A DNA stretch of 64,000 bases from Pteria penguin (lineage: Eukaryota; Mollusca; Bivalvia; Pterioida; Pteriidae), in contig CM068587.1 in NCBI GenBank assembly GCA_035048485.1, positions 28,600,534 to 28,664,533 on the forward strand. The letters are read 5' to 3'. Positions within the stretch are counted from its first letter, which is position 1. Each line of letters starts with the position of its first letter. The notes under the pieces were generated by a model. That model saw only the letters and a program-made list of their open reading frames with translations, did not search any database and had not been told where the DNA came from. The translations under genes and the position numbers were made by a program. Shown here in pieces: positions 1 through 12,960 of this stretch.

Positions 1-344
1 GATTCAAACAGTAAAATCCTAGATTTTTGTCCCGGGACATGTTAATACATAAAAGAGTCATTTTGCTAGGTGCATCCCTTTTATAGATAGAAGTTTCTGT
101 ATAGTACGTTAAGGAGATAATAATCTTTACCTAATGTAGAACAACTTTCTGCAAGTTTCCCAATGTATATTGAATTTTGGACATATGAAATGTCTTAAAG
201 ATCCACAGTGGAAATGAATCAAGTCAGAATTCAAACCAGTGAGGAACAAAGCCTCAGATTACAGTATGCACTGTGGAATAAACTCGATATTATGTTATGC
301 AATCTATAAACATCATTAGTCTATGATCAATGTAACACTTGCAG
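1..344 (+). other. intron of the PLC-beta gene (partial)
   Basis: AT-rich sequence with no coding signal. It ends in a polypyrimidine/CAG acceptor at 341-344 directly before the first recognisable PLC-beta exon, so it is the tail of an intron whose 5' part lies outside the window. Confidence 0.7.
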
Positions 345-3300
345 GTGGTTTTGCCCGATCTAGCTGTACTGAGGATAGCTGTATATGAAGATACAGGAAA
401 ACTTATTGGTCAAAGAATTCTACCTCTAGATGGTTTACAGGCAGGTATGTATTGAAATGTGTCATACAAAAATAAATGTTTTGCCTCACATGTCATCACT
501 GCTTGACTTAAGTTACGTCGTTGTGCCGGAAAAAAGTTCAAGATGCTTAGGTAAGTGATGAATTCCTGTTCAGGATTTTGTTTCTATACAGGTATATATT
601 ATGAAAAATAATATATTACATGTAACAAATGACTTTGTTGACTTTAAAGATATTCAGTGTACCATAAAAACTGATATCTGAGTTGTTGAATATGTATTGA
701 ATAATGAATGATGTACATGTATACTCAGTATTTAATTAAAATGGGTATTTTGTACAAAATCCTACATATGACCATACAAACATGATGAAGTGTGGTTTTG
801 GTGAGTGATCAGGTTGCTAATCTGGAATTGCCTGTACTGTATGATCCATCCCTGGTTATCCTAGTTGTGGTGTGAGCTGCATGGTGAATTTTTCACCCTG
901 TAGATGACATAACCCTGATATTAAACAGTAATAAACATTGAGTCTTTACATCAGGATATTGAGTAATTTGTGTTTATCTTGTAGGTTATAGATACATATC
1001 TCTGAGAACAGAGGGGAATTTTCCACTCTCTCTACCTACAGTGTTCTGTAGAATCATATTAGAAACATACATACCAGAAGAGGTCACACGTAAGTATTTT
1101 TTTCTGATAGTCTCTTTTAGTAATAAGCAAAGACTGATCATTTTTGTTAAAGTAAGGAAAATATTATAAATTATCGTTGATTGATTAACACTACATTTCA
1201 CTTTCAACAATACTTCAGTCATCCTTTCAGGTGGAAGCAGGAGATAACTCACCTTTTAAACATAGTGGCACAATCCAGGAACTGAACCTAAATGGTCTGC
1301 ATTGGAAGTCCATTGCTTAACCACTTTACCATATCTTTCCTTTTTATGATGTATTTTGTTTTGGTCAATCTTTTATTTCTTTTGATAAATGATATTTGGA
1401 TAGTGTAACTTTTACATTACTTAAGTAGTTCATGGATATTTCTTTATGGGATTTTTAGCTCGCTGGGACAAATGTCTAGAGAGCTGTTGTCATATTTGTT
1501 CATGTTGTCAGTTTAGCCTGATATGGGATTGAATTCTGTTCCACAAACATCAGAGAAAGTCCTTGGTTGAAGGTTTTTGTTTTTTGAGTGTTTACACCAT
1601 GAAAACTCATCAGAGAGTTTTACTATGTATTCTTTTGATACAGAATGGGCAAATGATTTGGCACAGCCTCTCAATAAAGCAGACAAACGCCAAAAAATCT
1701 TAGAGGACATGGGTATAGATAAAGCAGATATTAGTGATGTTCCCATAGTGCATCGCCAAAAGGAAGTCACTCCTCCTAAACCTGTCAATGGATTGATGTC
1801 AAATGAAAGTTCATCAAGTCTTAATTCACAATCAGAAAAAAAGAAAGAAGAAAGGAAAGGTAAAAATGCCTCAGTAAAACACTTTATTTATGTTAATTAA
1901 TTCAACCAGCATGGTAGATAATACCTATATTGAAACTCATGATTAGATTAAAAAAAAAAGACTCCCAGCAACTAAAAGCTTATAAGACATAAGTAGTAAC
2001 ATACTTTCTTGTTAAAAACTCTGTAGTTGAATTTAATACTTCTGTGGCATTTCAGTGGAGGATTCAGCATTTCCTCCTGTGACAAGGGAGTCATTAAAGA
2101 ACGACAAAAATTTTCTCAAGCTGTTGAAAAAGCAACAGAAGGAGGTGCAGGTACTGAAGAAACGCCATCAGAAGGATCGCTCCATCATGCACAAACAGCA
2201 TTGTATTGTCACTGATAAACTGGTGATTTCCCATGACAAAGAAAAAACTGCAATGGAGAAATCATTAGAAAAGAAAATGAAAGGAGGAAAAGGGTAAGTT
2301 TTGTGTAAAATCTTGTTGTGTTTATGAATTGTTGAATCCAGTCAATTTCGTCTATTTCAGAAGCACTCGCTATACCTTCCTGTACATCTCAGCATATTAG
2401 TCATGGGACAAGGACTAATTGCCATATGAAATATCTTTAATATCAAAGTTTATTTCAGAAATTCTGTTTAACACATGAGGTTTCAGACTTCCTAGTCTTT
2501 TATAAGATTATGGAGGAGCAGATGTGCCAAGGTGTGTGTATTATAATGTCTGAGAATTCATTAACTGATTGTAAAATCTACTTGTCAATGAAAATTGAAT
2601 TATTTAATTGTTTTATACTTACAGGGATAATCCTAATTCTGACATGAAAACTGCATCAGAAAGCAAAGTTTCTACATTGATTGATGGACACAAGTCCAAA
2701 GTAAGTGGATATTTTATGTATAACATGTGAAATTATTTAATGGTAAGAAAGATTTTTAGATAATATGTTTAGTTATTTGAAAATTAGAAATATTGGCAAA
2801 TAATTTTTAAATTATTTATAGATTGCCTGTATAACGTTTATATATGGAGAAAAATTATATCCGTTTTTGTATAGACATTGTTGCTCTTTATGTATATAAA
2901 TAAGGACACACATAAACCCAATTCTGATTTGGTAGCATAAAATTACGCCAGATTTTGAAGTGTCAGTTTTAAAAACTTGCTTGGTTATTTGGAAGTGAAA
3001 ATATTATATTTGTAAATGTTTTTATTATTCAGAATTATAAATTCGGAGTAATATTTTATTCTATGAAAAGCAGAATAATTGTCAAATCATTTAAACCTCG
3101 GAAAAGTTAGTTAGCTGTTTTTTAACCTCACTTGAGACTTTTGCTCAAGTGAGGTATGGTCAGAAATTTTTGAATGGTGCCCATCCATTGTCGGTTTACT
3201 TTTCAGATTTTCTTTTCCTTTTAAAAAACATCTGAAAGTATTGGATGAAACTTGGCATGGATTAAGTACTCAAGTTGTTGTTTTTGGTTCATATTACTGA

Positions 3301-6300
3301 TAGAGTCTTAGAAGATTGAATTCTATCATAGATTGTTTTTGTCTGAAATGGAATAAAAATGTTTTATTTAGGCATGAGTGTTAAGTGTATATAGGATAGG
3401 GGAAAAAGAAAGAATAAATATTTGAGACCTCATACTGGTAAGCAGTAGAAATTTCTGTGTTGTATTCCTTATCTACTTTTATCTACTGAGGACAGGTTGT
3501 TCCAGTGATATTGTGCTGCATTTCATATCTTATGAGTTCAATTCTAAGTATGGGTTTGCTCCTTTCTAAGGTGATTTGTGTGAACAAGGTTCCTCGTCAT
3601 GGAATAGGTAGGCATGTGAAAGATCCCTTATCACTTCAAGTGGGTTCATTACCAAGGTGATGTTGATGTCAAGGAATATGATATGCATTGTAGATAACAG
3701 AATTAGTGACGGATCAGACAAAGGAATGGTCAGATATGGTGTTGAAGCAAGTTGTTGAAGAACATGAAATGCTCAAAGAACACATTGTTCAGCAAAATTC
3801 TCTACTCAAAAAGCTGTTTGAAGAGGCTCAGCAAGAACAGAAGAAAGAATTGGAGAGTCGAAATGACAGGTTTTTCCTGATATTTTTTTGTTTTATAACA
3901 TTGTGTCATGTGTAAGGTGTACGTGTGATACTTTGAGTTTGAGATCTTATTGTCTGTACAAATGTTCATCTGTCTGTCTCACTTCTATTGATTAAATATA
4001 TCTTCACAGACAATATATGTTTAACAAACAAACAATCAGTACTGTATAATTGTCAGCAACTAACCATGGTTACCTTTATATGGAAACTGAAACTGAAATC
4101 TGGTTTTCTGTGGTTTTCAGAGAAGAGAAAGCATTAACAGCAGTGCAATCAAAACAGTCCATGGAGTCCAGTAAGGTGGTTTTAAATGATAAATCAATTA
4201 AGAATAAAGCAGAGAGAGAAAGGTACATATCTTTTAGACTAATTTGATCTTGCATTCAGCAAAGTGCAATGGTAATAAATATATCTTTCCAGATCTTGCA
4301 ATGATATGAAGAAGGTATTTCTATGAATGTGTTTAATTTATGAAAACATAACTCAAATTTTTATTAGAATTTATTTAGCATTCAAAATCGATAATTACAC
4401 ATAATGCAACCTACATGACGACCCATGCCTTAGAGAAGGGTCTTACCATTGACTAGCATCTCTATCCCTAAAATGCTTGTTCACATAGCAACAGATGTAA
4501 AACGGTTCAAGCACACCTTTTTGGAAGGGAGTTAGGTGTTTTCAGTTTTAGTCTTAATGGATTTCAATTTTTTTCCTTTTTGACCATAATATTATAAATC
4601 ATGTCTGGAAATGAAAATAATATTGTATAATAGACCACTTGCCAATCTTGATAATGGCTGTCTTTGTGCCTGAGCTGATACATTTTTGTGTTGATTTTCG
4701 TTGTGACGTTACACTAAATTTATGTCACGTATTACGATGTCACTATGAAAAACAATGCCAAAAGGTGTTAGCTCGGACAGAAAGACAGCCCCTATCAATA
4801 TCGGCAAGTGGTCTGTTGATAATAAAGAGCCTAAAACATGATTTGGGTGTCTTATCATTTTTGGACTAGTAAATTTGGTGTTGCACTAGTGAATTTTTCT
4901 GCCAACTAGTCCGACTGACTAGTGAGACTAAAGTGTTAAATTCGACCCCTGTATTTGAAGGATTAACCTATGTACTATTCCAAAAATTTGTATCTTTCTA
5001 GAATATCTGACATTTTGTTGTTACTTGGGCCATTTTCACTATCATATGTAAGAAAAAATATTCTGATTGTGATTTCAAAAACAGGGATGACAAGAAATGA
5101 AGACATACATCTCTTTCATGAATTTAATATATGTTTTCGGCTACAAATAGGAGAATCAAAGAACTCAATGAGAATAATATGAAGAAATTCTTTGAAGAAC
5201 ATAAAAGACTAAAAATCAAACAATCAAAACAAATAGAGAAGGTATTTCAGCAGCATCAGCAGTTAATGGAAAAATTCAACCAAGATTGTAAAAAGGTAAG
5301 GCATTATTTCTTGGCATAATCAGTTTTTTTCTCTGTTTATTTTGTAAAAGACCATTTTTTTTTTAAACAGAGAGGAGAGATTTTATCATTAAATGCATTT
5401 TAATGGGACCCTAACAAATAAAAGGCCTTTATTTCATTATCAGAAAATGAAAATTATTTTAAAACATTAATAAGGAAAGTTCTGATGATACATTGTATTC
5501 GGTAGATTCTATTGCCCCTTTGATGTTGAATGTCTTCAAAAAGTGCTCATAGCCCATCTATAGTTAACAATGGTGAATATCTTGCAACTTTCATGAAATA
5601 AAGTATCTTTAAGAAGACTTTCGGAAAATAAGTTGTGAAAATGTTCTCAAATATGAAATTATGAGAAAAGTGATCTTCTTGCAATCATACTCTGTACAGT
5701 ACTTTTTAAATGGACGTTGAATACTCATTAAAATATTATATCTATAGCTATGTTGGTTTTCCAAATATTACATGGGAAATCCTGATTGTTTTCTTATATT
5801 CTGTATATATTGGAACTTCTATAACTTGAAGTGTAAGGGACCTTCAGAATCACTTTAAGTTTGACAAGATTTGAATTTTGAAAATTTTATGCAATTTAAG
5901 CTGTAACTTTTACTTAAAATATGCAAATACCATTTTTGGCCAGATTACAAAGCAACTTCAGTCTATAGATCGGTGATGTTCATCTGGCTGTCCATCCGTC
6001 TGTCTGTCAGTCAACATTTTGGTCAAAGTTTCTGGTTGAAGCAAAATCTCAGCAACTAAGAGGAGTATAAATACATAGGTTCCTTATAACCAGAGCTTTC
6101 AGATTATGCCATGACTTTTGACCTAGTGACCTTCTTATATATAAATCTAATGTTTGACAGATAGAATTTTGCAAACTTCTGTTTTATAGTTTGTATAACA
6201 TACCATTATCTTTTCTCTCTGACTTATTTCCTTCCCGAAAGGAAATGCTCTTGTGTAGTAGGCATTCAGAATCACAATGTTTTATGGGCATGTAAGTGAT

Positions 6301-7602
6301 TCATATCAGCTGATTTTTTACAAATTCTTAATTTTGTATAGTAAAACCATTTGGACAATACTTGAGAAAACCAAATTTTTTAAAAGTTACAGCTTATATT
6401 GCCTTAAGTGTATTACTAAAATGAAAAGAATGATTTTTTGGACCGCACGATTACTTTGAGTTTCCAGTGGTTTTCGAGTTTTTAACATTTCTTTTAACTG
6501 GGAAAGAGGTGCAGAATTTCAATAGATTTGACTTTCATTTGTTTACAGCAATGATTTACATGTATGTAATAACTTATTTCTTATGTATCTCTTTTCGTTG
6601 TAGTCTGTTCTTTGTATATTAGCTGAAGAAGTCTGAGACAAAACTGACCATTTTAAAGTGCTATTAGAATGCTGGGGTCTTTTGCATTTTCTTAAAATCC
6701 TAATCAAATTATTATAAAATTCATAAAAATGACTGATCCTTTTGCTTTAGCATGTCTCCGTGAGATATCTAAAAATATCCATTTGCCCGATTTTACGGGA
6801 ACACCCGAGTAAAATAAAAGCTTCTTGTACAACTTGCTGTACTACTTTTAACGTCATTTTATTGCAACGTCACAATGCAGACACTAATGTCATAATTAAA
6901 ACCGAAGGAAAAGTAGCATTTCTACAACTTCTGACGTCACATTTTACGGAGATTAATGACTGAAAAAATCCATCAAGCTGTTAATGGATTATGGTATATA
7001 TCTTGTGATCAGAGTCATGCAGCAGTGCAACTTTTGTCAGAGACTTGTGTATGTAAATACGCACATTGTATAGAAAAATTGCGAACATTATTATTGCACT
7101 TTAATAAAAACTGTGTTTCATATAGCACTTTAAAGCTGTATTTCATGATGCTATCAGCAAACATAATAAAGAGACTATACAGAATTTTTTCCTAGAACTT
7201 TATTTACTTCTGTAGTAGTATGAAAATGTTATTATGGAAAAATCTTTGGCTAAATATAAACCTTAACAATCATGCTCTTTAAGCATAAAAAATGATGTCA
7301 TGTTTTATGAGCATAGTTGATCGCAGCTTGGGTGAATTGCCCGAAATCGATAGAGGGGGCATATTGTTTTGTCCTGTCTGTTTTTTTGTTTGTTTGATTG
7401 TTTGTCTGTCTGTTGTCAACTTTAACCTTGGGTTAAGTTTTGAACTGTGAGAGATAGACACCTTCATATTTGACATTTGAGTTTTATATCATTTACATAC
7501 AGTACTTCCACATCTTTTTACATTTCTTTTAAGGAATTGGAAAAGGCAGACATGGTATTTGAAGAAGCCAAATTAGCAACTAAACCAGAAACAGATGTCT
7601 GA
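345..7602 (+). CDS. PLCB4-like: phospholipase C beta, PLCB4/norpA type, C-terminal part (nine exons)
   Basis: Gq-activated phosphoinositide phospholipase C, which cleaves PIP2 to IP3 and diacylglycerol at the plasma membrane. Only the C-terminal 408 residues are in the window; the PH, EF-hand and X/Y catalytic parts lie upstream. Exons in one frame: 345-444, 985-1089, 1644-1859, 2056-2293, 2625-2700, 3694-3869, 4121-4222, 5151-5295 and 7534-7602 (TGA). The first two encode the C2 domain ([16 protein letters not shown], then [14 protein letters not shown]). A charged linker follows, then the long helical C-terminal domain that binds Gq and membrane; [12 protein letters not shown] and [16 protein letters not shown] closely match the PLCB4 group. 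The last exon, after a 2.2-kb intron, ends ETDV, a class I PDZ-ligand pattern. Family assignment is strong; choosing PLCB4 over PLCB1 rests on the C-terminal similarity. Confidence 0.93.
3125..3155. repeat. perfect 12-bp inverted repeat (hairpin) in a PLCB intron
   Basis: ACCTCACTTGAG at 3125-3136 is the exact reverse complement of CTCAAGTGAGGT at 3144-3155, with a 7-nt spacer. It lies in the intron between 2700 and 3694 and looks like the end of a dispersed repeat. Confidence 0.7.
3530..3680 (+). repeat. ancient SINE-like relic
   Basis: The stretch around 3585-3660 (AGGTTCCTCGTCATGG, GTGAAAGATCCCTTATCACT, GTGGGTTCATTACCAAGG) follows, with many substitutions, the body of the younger SINE at 61020-61290. 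A box-B-like GAGTTCAATTCTA lies just upstream at 3534. Read as a strongly diverged copy of the same or a related tRNA-derived family. Confidence 0.5.
4632..4814. mobile_element. 183-bp foldback MITE in a PLCB intron
   Basis: The left end AGACCACTTGCCAATCTTGA is matched by the reverse complement of the right end (AGACCACTTGCCGATATTGA). Similarity continues through GGCTGTCTTT and beyond, giving imperfect arms of about 50 bp around a short centre. There is no coding capacity and I found no clear target duplication. It lies in the intron between 4222 and 5151. Confidence 0.75.
5296..7533 (+). other. last PLCB intron
   Basis: A 2.2-kb intron with a GTAAGG donor and a TTTTAAG acceptor. It holds a stretch (about 5985-6015) rich in CTGTC/CCGTC and a cluster of ACGTCA-type motifs at 6850-6945. 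No coding exon was found in it. Confidence 0.6.
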
Positions 7603-10600
7603 CATTAATCAAACATAGAATTATTTATCAAAAAGGTACATTTCTACTCTGTATTCATTTAAAAAAAATGAAACTGATATTTGTCCACTTCTTGGAATTA
7701 CAATTGGATGAAACCTGTGTCCTTGCACCACCAGTCAATAACTACATAAAAAAATTGAAAGATTATAAAGATAGAATGCCACAGTCTTTATCTGATTCTT
7801 GTCTTACTAGCAGACTCAAGTATGTAATCCAGTAGTGGAAGCATTTGAAAATATATTTTCCTACAGTTCCTTTCCTGGTGATACAAATACAAGTTTTCAT
7901 TTGGAACTTTGTTGGTGTCAATAACTTAGAGATTATCTTACATGCACTGGAAGATAGAAATATAGGTTGCTTTGGCAATGATTTCAAGCAATATCAACTA
8001 CATATTTTGTGATGTGGTCATCTTAATATAAGTGATAAATTGTCATTTATTGAATTTATTATTACATGTTAAATTTTACCATGTTATCAATGAATATTCC
8101 ATATCTGACTTTTGTGGAATATGCCTCGAAGTGATAATTACACAAACATCAGTGGCATAACTTAGACATTGGCTGATAATTTGTGTGTTGTAATAAATAG
8201 TTCGGCATGCTTTTCATGTTCACACAAGTGTGATTGTATGTGTAAAAGTTGTCTTTTAATAGATTCGCTTTTACAGGAGGAAGATTAATTCATTTGGTAT
8301 CCTTCAGCGGGTGATCCTGTAGGATACCATCGTATGACTCCAGTTAACAGCAGTCGGTAGTGAAGACAATGAGCTCCCTTCCTGGCAATATTACTGCTCT
8401 GTCTCTAGAGAAAACTCGTTCATCATATGTATTTCTAGAGTAGCTTGGTTGTTTTTGACCTTGACCCGATACCTATTACAGTGGTGGTTGATGCTCTGGA
8501 TAGGATTAAATGTTAACATACCAGCCATATAAAGCAACATAGTCTGCATATATACCATAAGAATTATTCAGAACACTGTGATGCTATAGTGTGTTTTGGT
8601 TGTTGTTTTTGTTTGTATTTTTTGTTTTTTGTTCCATAAAAAAGCAATAATACACTTACATGAAAATGGCAGTCTTTGACATAAAAAAAATAAAAACGCC
8701 ATGGTGTTCTTGTTTGAAAAAGAGAGTGATGATTTGTGATATATAAATTTTGGTCATAGTTTACAACTACATAACAAAAACATCACCCATATACAAAAGT
8801 CTCACATTTAGTATGATGCTAAACAGTTGTATAATGAGAACAGTATATAAAAAGTTCTTGCTAATTTATATAGTTTTGATTTTAACTGTTTTAGCAGCTT
8901 CTGCAGATTTGAACACATTTAGATAGACATATGATTAGGGTGAGACATATTTGAATTTACATGACTTTTAAGATGTTAAAACTTTTGTCACTTAAAGTAG
9001 TTTATTTTATTTTTGTTTTTTACCTATTTTCCATATTGAGTAAGTTTAGTGGTAAGAAATGAATTAATAAACCTATTGTAATGTTAAGTTTTCAAAGATG
9101 CAGATTATCTTTCTTTATAAAAATCACATCAAATCAATCATCATAAATATATACATGTATCTATTTTGCCCCAATTCAAAACATACGTGAACTATTTGCA
9201 AAAGAAAGTGAAAGACAAAATTCCATACATAATTTTGTAGTCTATAGTTGTCTTCGTGATACATGTTTTTGTAATTGTTATTATCATATCCATAGTTATT
9301 TCAGATTGATTCTTTTTAAAACATAACTTCTGCTTTATTAAACTTTCTTGTCCTTCTTCTACATACCAATAAATCCAAAGTCTAAAATTTATTCACCATA
9401 TCATTTTAAACTTTCCTTTTAACTTAGGATGAATAGATTTTATCAAATTTTTGAAGAACAGTAAGATTTGATTTTTATGTTTTAAAATGTAAGACAGCTG
9501 TTTTTAGCTACATTCATCCTTGTCATATATTTTATATAAATTAAATTTTTTGTGGAATATATTTATCAAATGTCTTGTTGTTCAATGAACTAAAAACTTG
9601 TAAAATTTGAGTCACAGTACATGTATTTAAATTCATTTTAGATATTGGTTCATTGTGTTTCTCTCAATTGATATTATGAAGACTATTTTATGTTATATTA
9701 AATGAGTATTTTATGAATTGTTCATATTTCTGTGATATTGACATAAATACATGTACTGCAGATCTGGTGTTATTAGCAAGCTTTAATTTTTTTGTTTATA
9801 TTATCATCTCAGTTACAGAAATGCTTTTATGAAAAAAAAAAAAAGAAAAAAGAAAAACTTTGAAACATTTAATTCTTGAATATTAAATTAACCATGTATT
9901 AAATAGATGACCATTTTAGTTTTGAAAATTTCAGGTTGTATTTAACTTCTTTGGCAGAGGTTTTAGGACACTGTGATCATAGAATTGAAGTGTTACTGTG
10001 AATTTTGTCTAGTTTTGTATAGTAAATATTATAAATCTCAAAGGGATGCAATGAGAAGAGGTACTATTTTGTGATGTAAGATAGCCAATCAAATCTTCCA
10101 GTGTAGTATATACTGATCATTTGGTTATAGTATTCATATTTACATTGATAAGTTTTATTAAGCTTAATTTTTAGTATTTTGTTTCGTATATTCTTTCCTT
10201 TTTTGTTTTTGTTTGTTTGTTTTACTTTTTTCCTTTTGACTTTAAACATTTTGAAATCTTTATATTTTAGATTTGATATATACAAGTACTTTAATTATAG
10301 TGTGCCAATTTTTATGACATTTTAAATAAGTATCAAATAATTATTTCAAATAGTGCTTAAAAATCATATTGATGGCATTTAATTTATAAACTAATTATGT
10401 CTCATTTACAAACAAGTCGTTGTAGATAGGTTAAACAAATTAAACTTTGGTAAGAATGGGAATTATATGTTACATTTTAAAGTGTAACACCATATATTTA
10501 ACTGTTTAATTAACTGCTTTTTAAATTTATTTGGTATTTTGCATACCAGGTATTTGTTGTACATTTTCTAATATTGGTCTTAATATGCCACAGAAATAGC

Positions 10601-11640
10601 GTATGAACCCCAATTAGTCAATAAGGTACAAGCAGATAAGCTATTATTAAGCATTTATAGTAGTCATAGTAACAACTGACTAATTTTCACTCCTCTTTTG
10701 TATGTATTAAGTTTGCATTGAGGTTGCTACGTTTGAACGATTACTGCCACACTCTTCTGTTCTTGAAGCTTTCAAACAATTGTATATTGCTTGAATACAG
10801 GAAAATGTTGCAGTAATAGTTTTGCTCACACAAATAAAATATATTATACATATTGTACAATATTGAAAGAATAAGAATTTTACTGTTTGATAAATTCTGT
10901 AAATAAAACACTTATATTTATTTTTCACCTACATAATTTTATCATGAATTCATCTCACGGAGTCTACTCAAATCTTTTTGTCTCATATTATTTAGGAATG
11001 CAAGTATCATGCTGGATAGTCGATTTGGACAAATTCTTGCCCAAGTGATTTTAGTGGATGAATGAATTTTCTTAACTACAGAATCATTGTTATTGATTAG
11101 AATTAGAGTTTTGTCCATGTTGTCGTCATTGTGTGATATTTGTTAGATTCATGGCATTGCTTTTGAGTACAATTAATTATTTAAACCCTGTATGTTTGTT
11201 GGTTTGTTTATTCATTTTCTATGACAAATTTAATAATGATTTAATAAAGAATAAAAAGGAATAGAACTACAAGAAGTTGTCCGTAATCCCAGTAGCATTG
11301 ACAGCCAAGACAGAAATGAGTGATTCTTGGACTATTCAACTCACATCAGCCAGGGTGCTAAGTAAGCATAGTAATGGCAATTCCTTCGTGATTCATTGTT
11401 CACATTTTTAATGTGTTTAGAATCAGAATCAGAAAGGATAAAATTTGATATATATTTTAAAATCTTCTCACATAAATAAATGGTTAGATTTGTTTCATGT
11501 TTGACATGTGTGATGTCAGTGTATCAGAGTATTTGAAAATATCAAAAATGTATACCCGAGAATGAATTCTGTTCATTCATGAATGTTTTACTAGCTTTGA
11601 AGAATGAATACCTGTTTGTTGTAAACAGACGATATAATTG
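7603..11640 (+). other. PLCB 3' UTR and AT-rich intergenic DNA
   Basis: Starts after the TGA at 7600-7602. There is no supported coding region. Possible polyadenylation hexamers include AATAAA near 11239, but I cannot place the true 3' end. The rest is poly-T/poly-A-rich single-copy-looking sequence. Confidence 0.5.
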
Positions 11641-11810
11641 AGGGATCACCGGATCCAACTTTAACCTCGCCCATGACGTAGTTCCATTGTGACGTCATAG
11701 TTAAATTATTGTTTGACAGGCCATTTATTTATGACGTCATAATGAACAATTGTGCCAAAATGCGTGATGTCGGGCATTTGACGATCACTGAATTTAAAGG
11801 AAGATGTAAG
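11640..11810. promoter_or_regulatory. cluster of CRE-like palindromes
   Basis: Two exact TGACGTCA palindromes (11690-11697 and 11732-11739) and one partial site (ATGACGTA near 11673) fall within 70 bp. TGACGTCA is the CREB/ATF site. The block could also be a small foldback repeat, since the sites sit in loosely inverted surroundings. No transcript start is visible next to it. Confidence 0.3.
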
Positions 11811-12229
11811 AATTCCAAAATCATAACGAGAGCATCTGACCCATATCATGACACTTGAAACTGATTTCACGCTTTTCTTTTCACAAAATAAGTAGATATT
11901 TTAAAATCTCAGGTTCGCGAGTATTATAGGGTGTCAAATCTTTCTCAATACGACCCTTCTAATGCGAGTAAATGTCTAGACGATGATGCCAAGGAGATGG
12001 GTTGGATATGTGATCTAGAGCATACTATAGAATGTTTATTAATTGTCGAGCGAATATACTCTCAAGTTCAAAATTTAAGGCTATAGAGTTTTTCTTCGAA
12101 GCATCCTCAACACATTGGCATATATTTCTATTTAGTTTGAGTCGTTATACCAGTGTTCACTACATCAGTACGTTATACCGCTGTTTAACATTATATAGCA
12201 AGATTATTTATTATACGTAAATGTGGACT

Positions 12230-12960
12230 CTTTATAGAGCAAAGTTATTTAACTCCAGAAGCATACATACGTTCGGTTGTTTACTCTGACGAATGCGTTA
12301 AGCTAATATTGGGATTTGGAAAATTCGTGGTGCTAAATCCAGAACGCCATCATATCGCTACTTAATAGCCGAATTCGCCATGGGAGTGCTACTTGATCGC
12401 CAAGATCGTAACTGAAGCGCTATCGGATCGCCTATGAGCGCCACTGTTTTCCAAATAAGCCGAATTCAGATCCCTCGTTCTCTGTGACGATCTGATAGCG
12501 GTTGTGAAAGTTGCAGTGGTGCTTCATGGGTTAATCAGCGATTTCGAGCGCCACTCTGAAGTGCTCCGGTGGCGCTCCACTGAGACCCGTTTTTGTTCTC
12601 CAATGTCGCTGCCGTGGGCCTATATATAGCAATACGATCCACAAGGCTATCATTTTGCAGTTGGCTCAGGAGACACCGTCCTATCTTGCATGCTGTTGCT
12701 TGACTATGGCATGATTCATCAGATTGAAAAGAAGTTGAATGCGGCAGCATCTCTAGGGTTCCTGATTGAATAGAAGTTATTCGTTTTGTACGGACAAAGT
12801 TGTCTACGTATGTAAGGTACATTATTATTACAGACTAGGAAAACCTTATCTAGGTATCTAGAGTTACCTAGATCATTACCACAAACTGTGCGGACAAATT
12901 TTCCAAGGTATCGAACGTAGATCATTACTACAAAGTGTAGGAGAGACATATTTTCAAGAC
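12230..12960. other. GC-richer patch with a TATA-like motif
   Basis: A local rise in GC content with repeated fragments (GAGCGCCACT twice, AGCCGAATTC twice) and a TATATATAG motif near 12620. No open frame with family similarity is seen on either strand. It could be a decayed repeat or a promoter region for the EGF gene 4 kb downstream; neither is demonstrated. Confidence 0.25.

Noticed and set aside
12610..12770. TATA-box promoter at TATATATAG near 12620
   Set aside because: No downstream exon with a supported frame was found; a chance match in AT-rich DNA is as likely.
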